Positions 18,868 through 28,206 of a stretch of DNA of 64,000 nt are shown here, piece by piece. Origin of the DNA: Paracoccaceae bacterium (lineage in GTDB: Bacteria; Pseudomonadota; Alphaproteobacteria; Rhodobacterales; Rhodobacteraceae); the NCBI GenBank assembly GCA_022763485.1, contig JALEGX010000086.1, positions 1-64,000 on the forward strand. The letters are read 5' to 3'. The translations under genes were made by a program, and so were the position numbers. Position 1 is the first letter of the stretch. Each line of letters begins with the position of its first letter. A model generated the notes under the pieces. It did no database searches and was not told where the DNA came from. It worked only from the letters and a program-made list of their open reading frames with translations.

Positions 18868-20541
18868 TTACGTGTCCTCTGACGGGCTTTGGAACAGATC
18901 CTTGCGCAGCGTCATCAGCGCGCCCGGATCAATTCGGGCCTGAATTACGGTTGTCTGATTTCCGGCGATGGCGTCACGCAGGGCAGGCTCCATGCCCCCG
19001 GGCCCGTCGACCCAGATCCCCCTGCCGCCGCAGAGCTCGGCGAATTTGTCATAGCGGGGCGAGGTGATTTCCGCCCCCAAGAGCCGCCCGCCATAGAACT
19101 CCTGCTGATAGGCCTTCTCGGCCCCCCAGGCCTGGTTATCCAGCACCACGATCGTGATCGGCAGATTGTGTTGAATGGCGGTCTGGATCTCGATCATCGT
19201 ATATCCGACCGCACCGTCGCCCATCACCGCCACCACCGGACGGTCGGGCGCGGCGGCCTTGGCACCGATGGCGGCGGCCAGACCAAAGCCGACAAGGCCA
19301 AAGTCCAACGGCGTGATCAGCGACATCGGATCGTAATGGGCCAGCCGGTCGGCCGCCTGCAAGCAGGTGTTGCCAGTGTCTAGCGTGACAATCGCGTTTT
19401 CTGGCAGCGCGGCCCGGATCTCGCCCAATGCGCGGCGCGGATGCATCGGCAGGGTGTCGATCTGCGCCTCTTCCGCGCGTTCTGCGGCAAGTCTGACCAT
19501 GTCCTCGCGGAACGCGGCCCGCCACGCATCACAGCCGGGTCGCGACGCCCGGTCTACCAGCGCCTGAGCCGACAGGCGCGCATCGCCCTGGGCCGCGATT
19601 TCAGCGGGGAAGTAACGTCCCACGGCAGAGCCTTCGACATCGACATGGGCGATGCGGGTGTCTGCACCAACATAGTCGTTCGAATGAAAGGTGGAGTTGA
19701 AACCGAGCCTCGCGCCCAGCACCACCATCACATCCGCCTCCTTGGTCAGGCGGCTGGCAACGCGGTTGCCACGCGGGCCGGCCTGTCCGGCAAACCAGGG
19801 ATGGCCATGGCGCATGATATCGGCGTGACCAGTGGAGGCCACGACCGGCACCTCCAGCGTTTCGGCCAGCGCGGTCAGAGCGTCACGACCGGCGCCCCAT
19901 TTGAAGCCACCGCCCGCAAAGATCACCGGGCGCTCCGCGGTTGAGAGCAGGGTTGCGATGGCGTCGATGTCTTCCGGAGCGGCAGGCCCCGGGCGGGCGA
20001 TATTCAAACGTTGTGGCTCTATTGCTGGGATTTTGGCCGCAAACAGATCACGCGGCACATGCAGCACCACGGGGCCGCGACGGCCGGTATTGGCCAGCCG
20101 GATCGCGTCCTCCAGCATCGGGGCAAGCCGCGACGGATCGGTGACCATGACCGAGCGTTTGGAGATCGGCGCAAAAAGCGCAACCTGATCGATCTCCTGA
20201 AAGGTGTCCTTGCACTGATCGGATCGGGTGATGGCCCCAGCGATCACCACCAGCGGCGAATAGGCCAGCTGCGCTTCGGCCACGGCGGTGACGATATTGA
20301 CCACCCCCGGCCCCGCCTGCGCCCCCAGCACCACGCCGGGTTTGCCCGTCATCCGCGCCCAGGCATCGGCCATGTGGCCCGCCGCGCGTTCGTCGCGGGC
20401 GCCGACATAAGCGATCTCGCCGCCCTGATACATGGCGTCATAGAGTTCCAGCATGGACCCGCCCAGCAGGCCGAACACCGTGTCGATGCCATTGGCTTTC
20501 AAAACGCGATAGACGGCCTCGCCGCCGGTGATCCCAGTCAT
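18868..20541 (-). CDS. Thiamine pyrophosphate-dependent enzyme (acetolactate synthase-like)
   Basis: 557 aa; VFGLLGGSMLELYDA, RDERAAGHMADAWARMTGKPGVV, GDGAVGYTMIEIQTAIQHNLPITIVVLDNQAWG (ThDP site). Confidence 0.85.
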   Translation of the reverse strand: MTGITGGEAVYRVLKANGIDTVFGLLGGSMLELYDAMYQGGEIAYVGARDERAAGHMADAWARMTGKPGVVLGAQAGPGVVNIVTAVAEAQLAYSPLVVIAGAITRSDQCKDTFQEIDQVALFAPISKRSVMVTDPSRLAPMLEDAIRLANTGRRGPVVLHVPRDLFAAKIPAIEPQRLNIARPGPAAPEDIDAIATLLSTAERPVIFAGGGFKWGAGRDALTALAETLEVPVVASTGHADIMRHGHPWFAGQAGPRGNRVASRLTKEADVMVVLGARLGFNSTFHSNDYVGADTRIAHVDVEGSAVGRYFPAEIAAQGDARLSAQALVDRASRPGCDAWRAAFREDMVRLAAERAEEAQIDTLPMHPRRALGEIRAALPENAIVTLDTGNTCLQAADRLAHYDPMSLITPLDFGLVGFGLAAAIGAKAAAPDRPVVAVMGDGAVGYTMIEIQTAIQHNLPITIVVLDNQAWGAEKAYQQEFYGGRLLGAEITSPRYDKFAELCGGRGIWVDGPGGMEPALRDAIAGNQTTVIQARIDPGALMTLRKDLFQSPSEDT

Positions 20542-20543
20542 TC

Positions 20544-21899
20544 CTAGTCTCCTGATAAGTGGCGCTCGAGCAGTCGGGCAAAGCGCAACAATTTGGCATC
20601 GGCCCCTTTCGGGCCGGTGATATGGACCCCAACCGGCATCCCGTCCGACGACGTCCCGCAGGGCAAGGTGATCGACGGCAGTTCCAGCGGTGGGGTCAGC
20701 GTGACGGTGCGCCAGTCCTCCGGCAGCTCGTCATCCGCCAGATCGGCAGAGAACGGCAGCCCCGTGGTGGTGGGCCAAAGCGCGAATTCATAGCGGTCAA
20801 AGAAGCGGTTCACCTGCGCCAGCACCTCGGCGCGGGTGGTGTGATAGGCGATCAGATCCGCCAGCGACTTGCCCTCGGCCTGACCGCAGGCGGTGCGGAA
20901 GCTCTCCCCGGCAAGGTCCATGTCAGGTGCCAGGCTGGCCCGGATCTGCAAGGCGCATTGGCCGCGGATGATGTCCTCATGCACCATCAGCGGGGCAAGG
21001 TCCGGCTCTGCGTCCTCCACCTGCCACCCGGCGGCGCGAAGCACCGGCTCCAACCCCGCCAACGCCGCCTGAATGGACTCGTCGACCAGCGCGCCAAAGG
21101 GCTCCATCCGCAGCGCCACCCGTCCGGGTGCCATCGGTGCCTCTAGCGTGTCCAGCGCAGGCATCTCCTGCCAGAACCCCAGCGGCGCGCCCGTCAGGTT
21201 CCCCTGCATCACCTGCTGCATCAGCACCAGATCGTGAACCGACCGCGCCATGGGACCCGGCACGCTTAGCCCGTCAAAAGGGGCCGGGTTCGGCGCATAG
21301 GGGATGAGGCCCGAGCTGGGCCGGAAGCCCACCAGCCCGCACCAGGCCGCGGGGGTGCGCACACTACCGCCCAGGTCCGATCCATCCGCCAGAGCCACCA
21401 TGTGGCCCGCCAAGGCCGCAGCCGCGCCACCAGAGCTGCCTGCCACGGTCTTGTCCCTGTCCAGCGGGTTGCGGGTCGTGCCGCTGACCAGATTGCTGGT
21501 CTGACCGGAGAAGGTGAATTCCGGGATGTTGGTCTTGCCGATGATGACCGCCCCGGCCGCGCGCAGGCGGGCCACATGGGCGGCATCAAAGCCGGGCACG
21601 AACTCGGCAAAGCTGCGCGATCCCCAGGTGGTGCGCAGATCCTTGGTCTCGAAACAGTCCTTGATTGCAACCGGCACCCCATGCAGCGGACCTGCAAAGC
21701 CCCCCTTTGCCGCCATCGCATCCAGCTCTGCCGCCCGCGCCTCCGCGGCCTCCCAATCCAGGGTGACAAAGGCGTTGACGCGCGGCTCCAGCAGCTCAAC
21801 CTGTGCGCGGTGTGCGGCCAGCACCGCCCCTGCGGTCAGCTCACCGGCCCGCAGACCCGCCGCCATGTCAATTGCGCTCATCTGGATGATATCGGTCAT
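20544..21899 (-). CDS. Amidase (amidase signature family)
   Basis: TVAGSSGGAAAALAGHMVALADGSDLGGSVRTPAAWCGLVGFRPSSG amidase signature. Confidence 0.92.
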   Translation of the reverse strand: MTDIIQMSAIDMAAGLRAGELTAGAVLAAHRAQVELLEPRVNAFVTLDWEAAEARAAELDAMAAKGGFAGPLHGVPVAIKDCFETKDLRTTWGSRSFAEFVPGFDAAHVARLRAAGAVIIGKTNIPEFTFSGQTSNLVSGTTRNPLDRDKTVAGSSGGAAAALAGHMVALADGSDLGGSVRTPAAWCGLVGFRPSSGLIPYAPNPAPFDGLSVPGPMARSVHDLVLMQQVMQGNLTGAPLGFWQEMPALDTLEAPMAPGRVALRMEPFGALVDESIQAALAGLEPVLRAAGWQVEDAEPDLAPLMVHEDIIRGQCALQIRASLAPDMDLAGESFRTACGQAEGKSLADLIAYHTTRAEVLAQVNRFFDRYEFALWPTTTGLPFSADLADDELPEDWRTVTLTPPLELPSITLPCGTSSDGMPVGVHITGPKGADAKLLRFARLLERHLSGD

Positions 21900-22077
21900 A
21901 GGCTGTCCCTCTCCTGCCCGCCTGCGCCATCACCGGGGATGGCCTTCGACGAACGATAAAAAAGGGCTCCAGGGTTTTCGCCCAGAAAACGTCCGCTCCC
22001 ATGTCCAGCTGCGACCTGCGCCGGGCGGGCCGGTTGCAGCGCAATCACATTGGACAGAGAGGACAAGGGCTGCATGA

Positions 22078-24489
22078 TCAGTCCTCGGACCGGGGGCGCA
22101 GGTTCTGCGGATCGAACAGCGGCTGATCATGAACCGTGACCGGATAGGTTTGGTTCAGGACCTGTACACTCAGTCCCTCTTTCGGCGTTCCCTTGCGGAC
22201 AAAGAGCCAGCCCAACGATGCGCCGACGGTGTAGCCATAGCCGCCCGAGGTGGTCAGCCCGACCGCGTTCCCATCATAGAGCACCGGCTCCCCACCATGG
22301 ATGTCGATCCCGTCTGCGTGCAATTCGGCATAGAACAGCTCCCACTCCGGCGTGCTGTTCAGCAGCGCCTCACGGCCCAGGAAATCACGCCCCTCAGCCA
22401 CGACAAACCGCTCCAGTCCAACATCGAACGGCCCTACATCGGTGGTCAGCTCCCCGGACGCGCGATAGGCTTTTTCCATACGCATCCCGTTGAAGGCATA
22501 GCTGCCCAGATCGACCAGACCGTGCTTGCCCCCCGCCTCATGCAGCGCGTCATAAAGCGCGCCGATGTGGTCCAGCGGCGCATGCAGTTCCCAGCCGAGC
22601 TCACCAGTAAAGGCGACGCGCAGCGCGTAACACGGCACGCCCGCCACCGTGATCTCCTGCCCTGACAGCCATGGGAAGGCGGCGTTGGACAGATCCGCAT
22701 CGGTTAGCTCCGCCAGGATCCGGCGCGAGGCCGGGCCGGACAGCGCCAGCATCCCCCAGTCGGCGGACCGGTTGAGGATCTGAACGTCCTCGCCTTCGGC
22801 GATATGGCTACGCAACCAGTCCTGATCCGGGTTCGATCGGGCGATGGCGGATCCGATGAAATAGCGATCCTCAGCCATGCGCCAGATGGTGATTTCGGTT
22901 TCGAATTTCCCTTTGGCCGTCAGCAGGTGGTTGAGGCTGATCCGCCCGTCACGGCCCGGGATTGTGTTGGCCGACAGGCGGTCCAACAGCTTGCCCGCAT
23001 CGCACCCCGTCACCTCGGTCTGGGCAAAGGCGCAAAGGTCGATGACCCCGGCAGCGTCGCGGGTCGCCTTGGCCTCGGCCATCGCATTGGCGTGCCAGTT
23101 CTGATGCCCCCAGCCGATCTGTTCGACCTCGCCCACCTCGCCGAAATAGCGCGGGCGTTCCCATCCAGCGACCTCACCAAACACTGCACCCTTGGCGGCG
23201 AGCCGGTCATACAGCACATGGCGGTTCATGGGGCGCAGAGAATGGAACTGCTTGCCCGGGCACGGGGTGTCGTGCCGACGCATGAATTCATCCTTGGTGC
23301 GTTCGACGATAAAATTGTCGGTCGAGAAATCCCCATAGCGGCGCGGATCCATGCCGCGCGTGTTAATCGGGGTTTCGCCATGCACCATCCAGTCGGCCAG
23401 CACCTTGCCCGCGCCACCGCCCCAGGCCAGACCGATGGAGGAGCCGCAGGAGAGCCACACATTCGGCGTGCCCGAGGGCCCGACCAGCATCCCGCCATCC
23501 GGCGTATGGGTAATCGCGCCGCGCACCACGCGCTTGATCCCCAGTTCGGCCAGGATCGGCATCTTGTCAAACGCCACCATCAGGAAGTCGCCGATGCTGT
23601 CATAATCCGCCTCGAACAGCTCATTCTCCGCCGCCCAGGGCGCGCCCAGCGGCATCTCCCAAACGGTGGGGCAAACGTGGCCCTCGTAAATGCCGATCAG
23701 ACCGGATTTCTGCTCCTGCCGGATGTAGCCACCAAAGGCATTGTCGCGCATGACAGGCAGTTCCGGGCGGCCTTCGAATTCAGGCACAGTGTCGGTGACC
23801 AGATAGTGATGCAGGCACGAAACAGAAGGGATCTTCAGCCCGAACCATTCGCCAACCTGGTTGGCGTAGCTGCCGGCTGCAATCACCACATGTTCGGCCC
23901 AGACATCACCCTTTTCGGTGCGCAGCAGCCAGCCGTCCCCCTTGCGCGAGGCGCCGGTGACGCGGTTGTGGCGTTCGATCTTCGCCCCGCGCGCTCGGGT
24001 CGCCGCAGCCAGCGCCATGGTGACGCCCGAGGGGTCGATATGGCCGTCCTCAAACGTCTGAATCGCCGCCTTGACGTCATCAACCTTGTAGAACGGGTTG
24101 ACCTTTGCGACCTCCCCGGGGCCGACCAATTCCATCGGCAGGTCCAGCAGTTTGCCGACCCCCATGATGGATTTCATCCAGTCGACCTCATCATCAGTGG
24201 TGGCGATCCTAAACCCACCAACCTCGTGCCAGCCGATGGATTGGCCGGTTTCCGCCTCGACCCGCTTGTAGGTCTCGATCGAGGTCTTGTTGATCCAGCC
24301 CGCCAGGCGCGAGCCGACCGCATGGGCAATCTGCCCGGCGGCGTGCCAGGTGGAACCGCTGGTCAGTTCGGCCTTCTCAAAGAGGATGGTGTCGATCCAG
24401 CCGTTTTCGGCCAATTGGAACTGGGTTGCGACCCCCATGATGCCGCCGCCGATAATGGCGACCCGGGTGGTGCGGAGGGTATCAGACAT
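22078..24489 (-). CDS. DAO-GcvT fusion FAD oxidoreductase (dimethylglycine/sarcosine dehydrogenase-like)
   Basis: N-terminal GGGIMGVATQFQLAENGW...LTSGSTWHAAGQ; C-terminal aminomethyltransferase (GCV_T) domain. Confidence 0.87.
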   Translation of the reverse strand: MSDTLRTTRVAIIGGGIMGVATQFQLAENGWIDTILFEKAELTSGSTWHAAGQIAHAVGSRLAGWINKTSIETYKRVEAETGQSIGWHEVGGFRIATTDDEVDWMKSIMGVGKLLDLPMELVGPGEVAKVNPFYKVDDVKAAIQTFEDGHIDPSGVTMALAAATRARGAKIERHNRVTGASRKGDGWLLRTEKGDVWAEHVVIAAGSYANQVGEWFGLKIPSVSCLHHYLVTDTVPEFEGRPELPVMRDNAFGGYIRQEQKSGLIGIYEGHVCPTVWEMPLGAPWAAENELFEADYDSIGDFLMVAFDKMPILAELGIKRVVRGAITHTPDGGMLVGPSGTPNVWLSCGSSIGLAWGGGAGKVLADWMVHGETPINTRGMDPRRYGDFSTDNFIVERTKDEFMRRHDTPCPGKQFHSLRPMNRHVLYDRLAAKGAVFGEVAGWERPRYFGEVGEVEQIGWGHQNWHANAMAEAKATRDAAGVIDLCAFAQTEVTGCDAGKLLDRLSANTIPGRDGRISLNHLLTAKGKFETEITIWRMAEDRYFIGSAIARSNPDQDWLRSHIAEGEDVQILNRSADWGMLALSGPASRRILAELTDADLSNAAFPWLSGQEITVAGVPCYALRVAFTGELGWELHAPLDHIGALYDALHEAGGKHGLVDLGSYAFNGMRMEKAYRASGELTTDVGPFDVGLERFVVAEGRDFLGREALLNSTPEWELFYAELHADGIDIHGGEPVLYDGNAVGLTTSGGYGYTVGASLGWLFVRKGTPKEGLSVQVLNQTYPVTVHDQPLFDPQNLRPRSED

Positions 24490-26911
24490 CTGCAAATGCC
24501 TCTTTCGCAGGTTTCAGAGAAACGCGGGCTGGGTAGCGGGTGCAGGCGATGTCGACCTCGACAGGCCATGTGCCATCCGGCAAAGATTTTTCGCCGAAAA
24601 ATCTTTGCCCGCCCGTGATCATGGCCAGCGCGACCGAGCGGCCAAAACGATAGCTCCAGGCGGCGGAGGTGATCTGGCCCACCACCTCGCCCCCGGCATA
24701 GATCGGTTCGTCATGGATCGGGATCGCGTCGGGCGAGTCAAACAGCAGCGACACGATCAGTCGGCCCGCGCCCAGAGAATTCTGCGAATTCTCTGACAAC
24801 GCCGCCTCGCCCACGAAGCCGGTGCCAAAGGCGCAGAACGGATCTAATCCAGCCTCAATCGGCGTCGTACCCGGGGTCAGCTCGTGCCCAAAGGCGCGGA
24901 AACCGCTTTCGATGCGTAACGAACCGCTGGCGAAGAGGCCCGCATGAGTCGCACCAGCGGCAACCAAGGCTTCATGCGCGGCCATGGCCATGTCGGCGGG
25001 GATGTAGAGCTCATACCCTTCTTCTCCGGTGAACGACAGCCGCCCGACCCAGCCGCGCGCCAGGCCGATTTCGACCGGCGCAAAGCCGAACCGTTTCAGA
25101 TCCAGAACCGGCGCGTTCGATGTGGCCTGCAATACCTCGCGTGCCTTGGCACCTGCCAGACCAATGATCGCATAACCGCTGGTCACATCGGTGAATTCGA
25201 CGCGGAAATCACCCCGGGTTTCGCGCATCCGTTTCAGGTCGCGCACGACTTCGCCCGCACCAACGATCATCAGATAGGTCTCAGGCCCGTGGCGCTGCAC
25301 GGTGAGATCGCTTTCCACCCCGCCGCGTTTGTTCAGGATCTGCGTATAGGCGATGCGGCCCAGCGCGATGTCCATCTGCGCCGCGCACAGGTGGTTCAGG
25401 AAGGCGCAGGCATCCGGCCCCTGCACCATGATCTTGCCAAAGGCGCTCTGATCCAGGATCGCGGCGCCGGTGCGGCAGGCCTCGACCTCCCGGCCGACCT
25501 GTTCGCGCCAGGCCGGTGCGCCGAATGTCAGCGGCAGATGCGCGGCTTCGCCCCCGAAATGCACCGCCCGTTCCCAGCCACCCCGGCTTTCAAACCGCGC
25601 GCCCGCAGCAACAAGGCCCGCGTGGATCGGCGAGCGCCTTTGCCCCCGCGCTGTCTCCATCGACCGGCCCGGAAAGGGGTTGTCATAATGGCGGCCCAGC
25701 ACCTCGGGGATCCGCGCCTCCAGCGCGCCCAGCACGTTCATTTCGGGACTGAACCGGCGAATATCGGCCTCGTTCAGCTCCATCGTCGGTTCGCCCGCGA
25801 TGATCCATTCGGCCATGGCCTTGCCGGCGCCACCGGCCAGCGCGATGCCGGTGGAGTTCATCCCGCCCATCAGGAACAGGCCCGGCACCTCGGGGCTTTC
25901 CCCCATCATGAACTGGCTATCGAGCGTAAAGCTTTCCGGCCCGTTCAGCAGCATCCGCACCTCGGCCTTTTCCAGCGCGGGAATGCGGCGCAGGGCGTTT
26001 TCCATCATCGGCATGAAGTGGTCCCAGTCTTCGTCCAGCAGGTCAAAGCTGAAATCGCGCGGCAGCCGGTCCAGCGGCAGCCCCTTGGCGTGGGGTTCGA
26101 AACAGCCCACCAACAGCCCCTCGACATCGTCGCGCGCATAGAGGAAGGCATCCTGATCGTTCAGCGTCGGCAGATGCGCGCCCTTGCCCAGCGCCTGCAC
26201 TTCCGCAAGCGGTTTGGTCAGGATGTAGAAATGTTCGCAGGCGTACAGCGGCATATGCGCGCCCGCCATCGCCGCCACTTCGCGCGACCAGAGGCCACAG
26301 GCGATCACCACCTCATCAGCCTCGATCACATGTTCGCCGACCTCAACACCGGAAATGCGGCCGCTCTTTTTCCGCAGGCCAGTGACGCGGGTATCCTCAA
26401 AGATCTGCACGCCGCGCGCCCGGGCGCCCTTGGACAGCGCCAGCGCCACATCCGACGGGTTCACACGCCCGTCCGCAGGCGACCAGACCGCGCCGATCAC
26501 ATCATCGACCTCGATCAGCGGCCACAACTCCTTGGCACGGACGGCATCGACCACTTCGGCCTCCAGACCGAACGCGCGGCCCAAGGAAACCTGGCGTTTG
26601 ATATTGGTCAGCCGGTCCTCATTGGTGGCCAGCGTCAGCGATCCGGTCTGGGTCCAGCCGGTGGCCTGACCGGTTTCGACTTTAAGCTCTCCGTACAAAT
26701 CAATCGAGTAGTTGATCAGCTTGGTCAGCGTCGCCGAGGGGCGCAGGCGGCGCACCAGACCGGCGGCGTGCCAGGTGGTGCCCGAGGTCAGCTTGGACCG
26801 TTCCAGTACCACGATGTCCTTTCGCCCTTCGCGGGCCAGGTGATAGGCAATAGAGCAGCCGATGACGCCACCGCCGATGATGACGGTGCGGGCATGGGAA
26901 GGCAGGGTCAT
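24482..26911 (-). CDS. DAO-GcvT fusion FAD oxidoreductase (dimethylglycine/sarcosine dehydrogenase-like)
   Basis: IIGGGVIGCSIAYHLAREGRKDIVVLERSKLTSGTTWHAAGLV; C-terminal GCV_T; two palindromes lie inside its 3' part. Confidence 0.87.
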   Translation of the reverse strand: MTLPSHARTVIIGGGVIGCSIAYHLAREGRKDIVVLERSKLTSGTTWHAAGLVRRLRPSATLTKLINYSIDLYGELKVETGQATGWTQTGSLTLATNEDRLTNIKRQVSLGRAFGLEAEVVDAVRAKELWPLIEVDDVIGAVWSPADGRVNPSDVALALSKGARARGVQIFEDTRVTGLRKKSGRISGVEVGEHVIEADEVVIACGLWSREVAAMAGAHMPLYACEHFYILTKPLAEVQALGKGAHLPTLNDQDAFLYARDDVEGLLVGCFEPHAKGLPLDRLPRDFSFDLLDEDWDHFMPMMENALRRIPALEKAEVRMLLNGPESFTLDSQFMMGESPEVPGLFLMGGMNSTGIALAGGAGKAMAEWIIAGEPTMELNEADIRRFSPEMNVLGALEARIPEVLGRHYDNPFPGRSMETARGQRRSPIHAGLVAAGARFESRGGWERAVHFGGEAAHLPLTFGAPAWREQVGREVEACRTGAAILDQSAFGKIMVQGPDACAFLNHLCAAQMDIALGRIAYTQILNKRGGVESDLTVQRHGPETYLMIVGAGEVVRDLKRMRETRGDFRVEFTDVTSGYAIIGLAGAKAREVLQATSNAPVLDLKRFGFAPVEIGLARGWVGRLSFTGEEGYELYIPADMAMAAHEALVAAGATHAGLFASGSLRIESGFRAFGHELTPGTTPIEAGLDPFCAFGTGFVGEAALSENSQNSLGAGRLIVSLLFDSPDAIPIHDEPIYAGGEVVGQITSAAWSYRFGRSVALAMITGGQRFFGEKSLPDGTWPVEVDIACTRYPARVSLKPAKEAFADV
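24579..24609. repeat. Palindromic element C (15-bp arms, 1-nt centre), inside CDS
   Basis: GGCAAAGATTTTTCGCCGAAAAATCTTTGCC. Confidence 0.85.
24773..24795. repeat. Palindromic element D (10-bp arms, 3-nt centre), inside CDS
   Basis: CAGAGAATTCTGCGAATTCTCTG. Confidence 0.75.
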
Positions 26912-28206
26912 GACAGCACTCCGTCACGGATGAGCGTGGAAATGGCATCGTCGAACAGGCTGATCGCCTCATCGATCAGATCGGGCGTATGCGGCAGACC
27001 GGTCACGCAGGAGGTGAAGGACATGAAATCGACACCCCGCTCCAACAGGGCGTCACGCAGGGCTTTCACCAGCGCGGGCGGCGTCCGGCGGATGGCCGCG
27101 GCGTCCAGACCGCCAATCGAAGGGCCGCCGAAATAGAGGTGGCAGGTCGAGCTATCGCCATACGCCAGCGCCGCCACGCCATGGCGTTCGAAACTTGCAT
27201 TGAACCCCTCCCGCAGTCGGGCGGCCATGGCATCGGCATGGCTCTGAACCGCCCCTGTCGACAGAAGTTCCATCGCCTTCACGGCCCCGGCGGCCACCAT
27301 GGGGGCGGCGTTGAAGGTGCCCTTGTGGCTGACCGGCGGGGACAGGCCGTCGCGGGTTTCCGCAGGTGACAAGAGCTCCATGATTTCGGCCTTGCCAACC
27401 ACGGCACCGCCGGGCAGGCCGCCGGTCACCACCTTGGCCAGCGTGGTCAGGTCCGGGGTCACACCATCCCGCGCCTGACGGCCACCCGGTGACCAGCGCA
27501 GGCCGGTGATGACCTCGTCAAAGATCAGCACGTGACCGGAGTCGCTGGCAATTTCGCGGACGCCGGTCAGGAACCCCTCCGGCAGCGGGACCGAGCCATA
27601 ATTGGCACCCGAAGCTTCGACAAAAATCGTGCCGATCTGCGGGTCACGGTCCAGGATATCAGCGATGGATGCCAGATCGGGTGGAGCAATCACGGTCAGG
27701 TCACTGACCGCCTGCGGCACCCCAAGGGACGGCGCGGTATTGGCGCCGGGCTTGGCCCCTTTCAGCAGCATGTCATGCCAACCGTGGAAATGCCCGTCGA
27801 TGCGCAGCACCCTGTCACGGCCCGAAAAGGCCCGGCCAAGGCGCAAAGCCAGCATCGTCGATTCCGTGCCGGATCCGGTGAAACGCACCCGTTCAGCGCT
27901 GGGAAACAGCTGACACAGCCATTCCGCCCATTCCACCTCCAGCGGGTGACAATCCCCGGTATAGGGCATGGTCCCCATCTGGCGCGACACGGCCTCGACA
28001 ATCTCGGGATGTGCATGGCCCAGCAGCTGGCTTGCCGCGCCAAGCTTGAAGTCGATGTACCGCTTGCCGTCTGCGTCCCATTTTTCGGCCCCTTCAGCAC
28101 GGGTGAAATAGGCCGGATAAGGCGCGCGATAGCGCAGCTCGTGGCTGACACCGCCCGGCATGACGGCACGGGCCCGCGCGGCCCACTCTGCGTTCTGTCC
28201 GCTCAT
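26908..28206 (-). CDS. Class III aminotransferase, glutamate-1-semialdehyde aminomutase-like
   Basis: MPGGVSHELRYRAPYPAYFTRAEGAEKWDADGKRYIDFKLG; LIFDEVITGLRWSPGG; ATG at 28206 overlapping the ALDH stop. Confidence 0.83.
   Translation of the reverse strand: MSGQNAEWAARARAVMPGGVSHELRYRAPYPAYFTRAEGAEKWDADGKRYIDFKLGAASQLLGHAHPEIVEAVSRQMGTMPYTGDCHPLEVEWAEWLCQLFPSAERVRFTGSGTESTMLALRLGRAFSGRDRVLRIDGHFHGWHDMLLKGAKPGANTAPSLGVPQAVSDLTVIAPPDLASIADILDRDPQIGTIFVEASGANYGSVPLPEGFLTGVREIASDSGHVLIFDEVITGLRWSPGGRQARDGVTPDLTTLAKVVTGGLPGGAVVGKAEIMELLSPAETRDGLSPPVSHKGTFNAAPMVAAGAVKAMELLSTGAVQSHADAMAARLREGFNASFERHGVAALAYGDSSTCHLYFGGPSIGGLDAAAIRRTPPALVKALRDALLERGVDFMSFTSCVTGLPHTPDLIDEAISLFDDAISTLIRDGVLS

Noticed and set aside
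22804-27136. Long antisense ORFs (604 aa at 22804..24618 and 730 aa at 24944..27136, + strand)
   Set aside because: Lie opposite clear DAO-GcvT genes; composition (His/Arg/Gln/Gly rich, no recognisable motifs) is typical of GC-rich shadow ORFs
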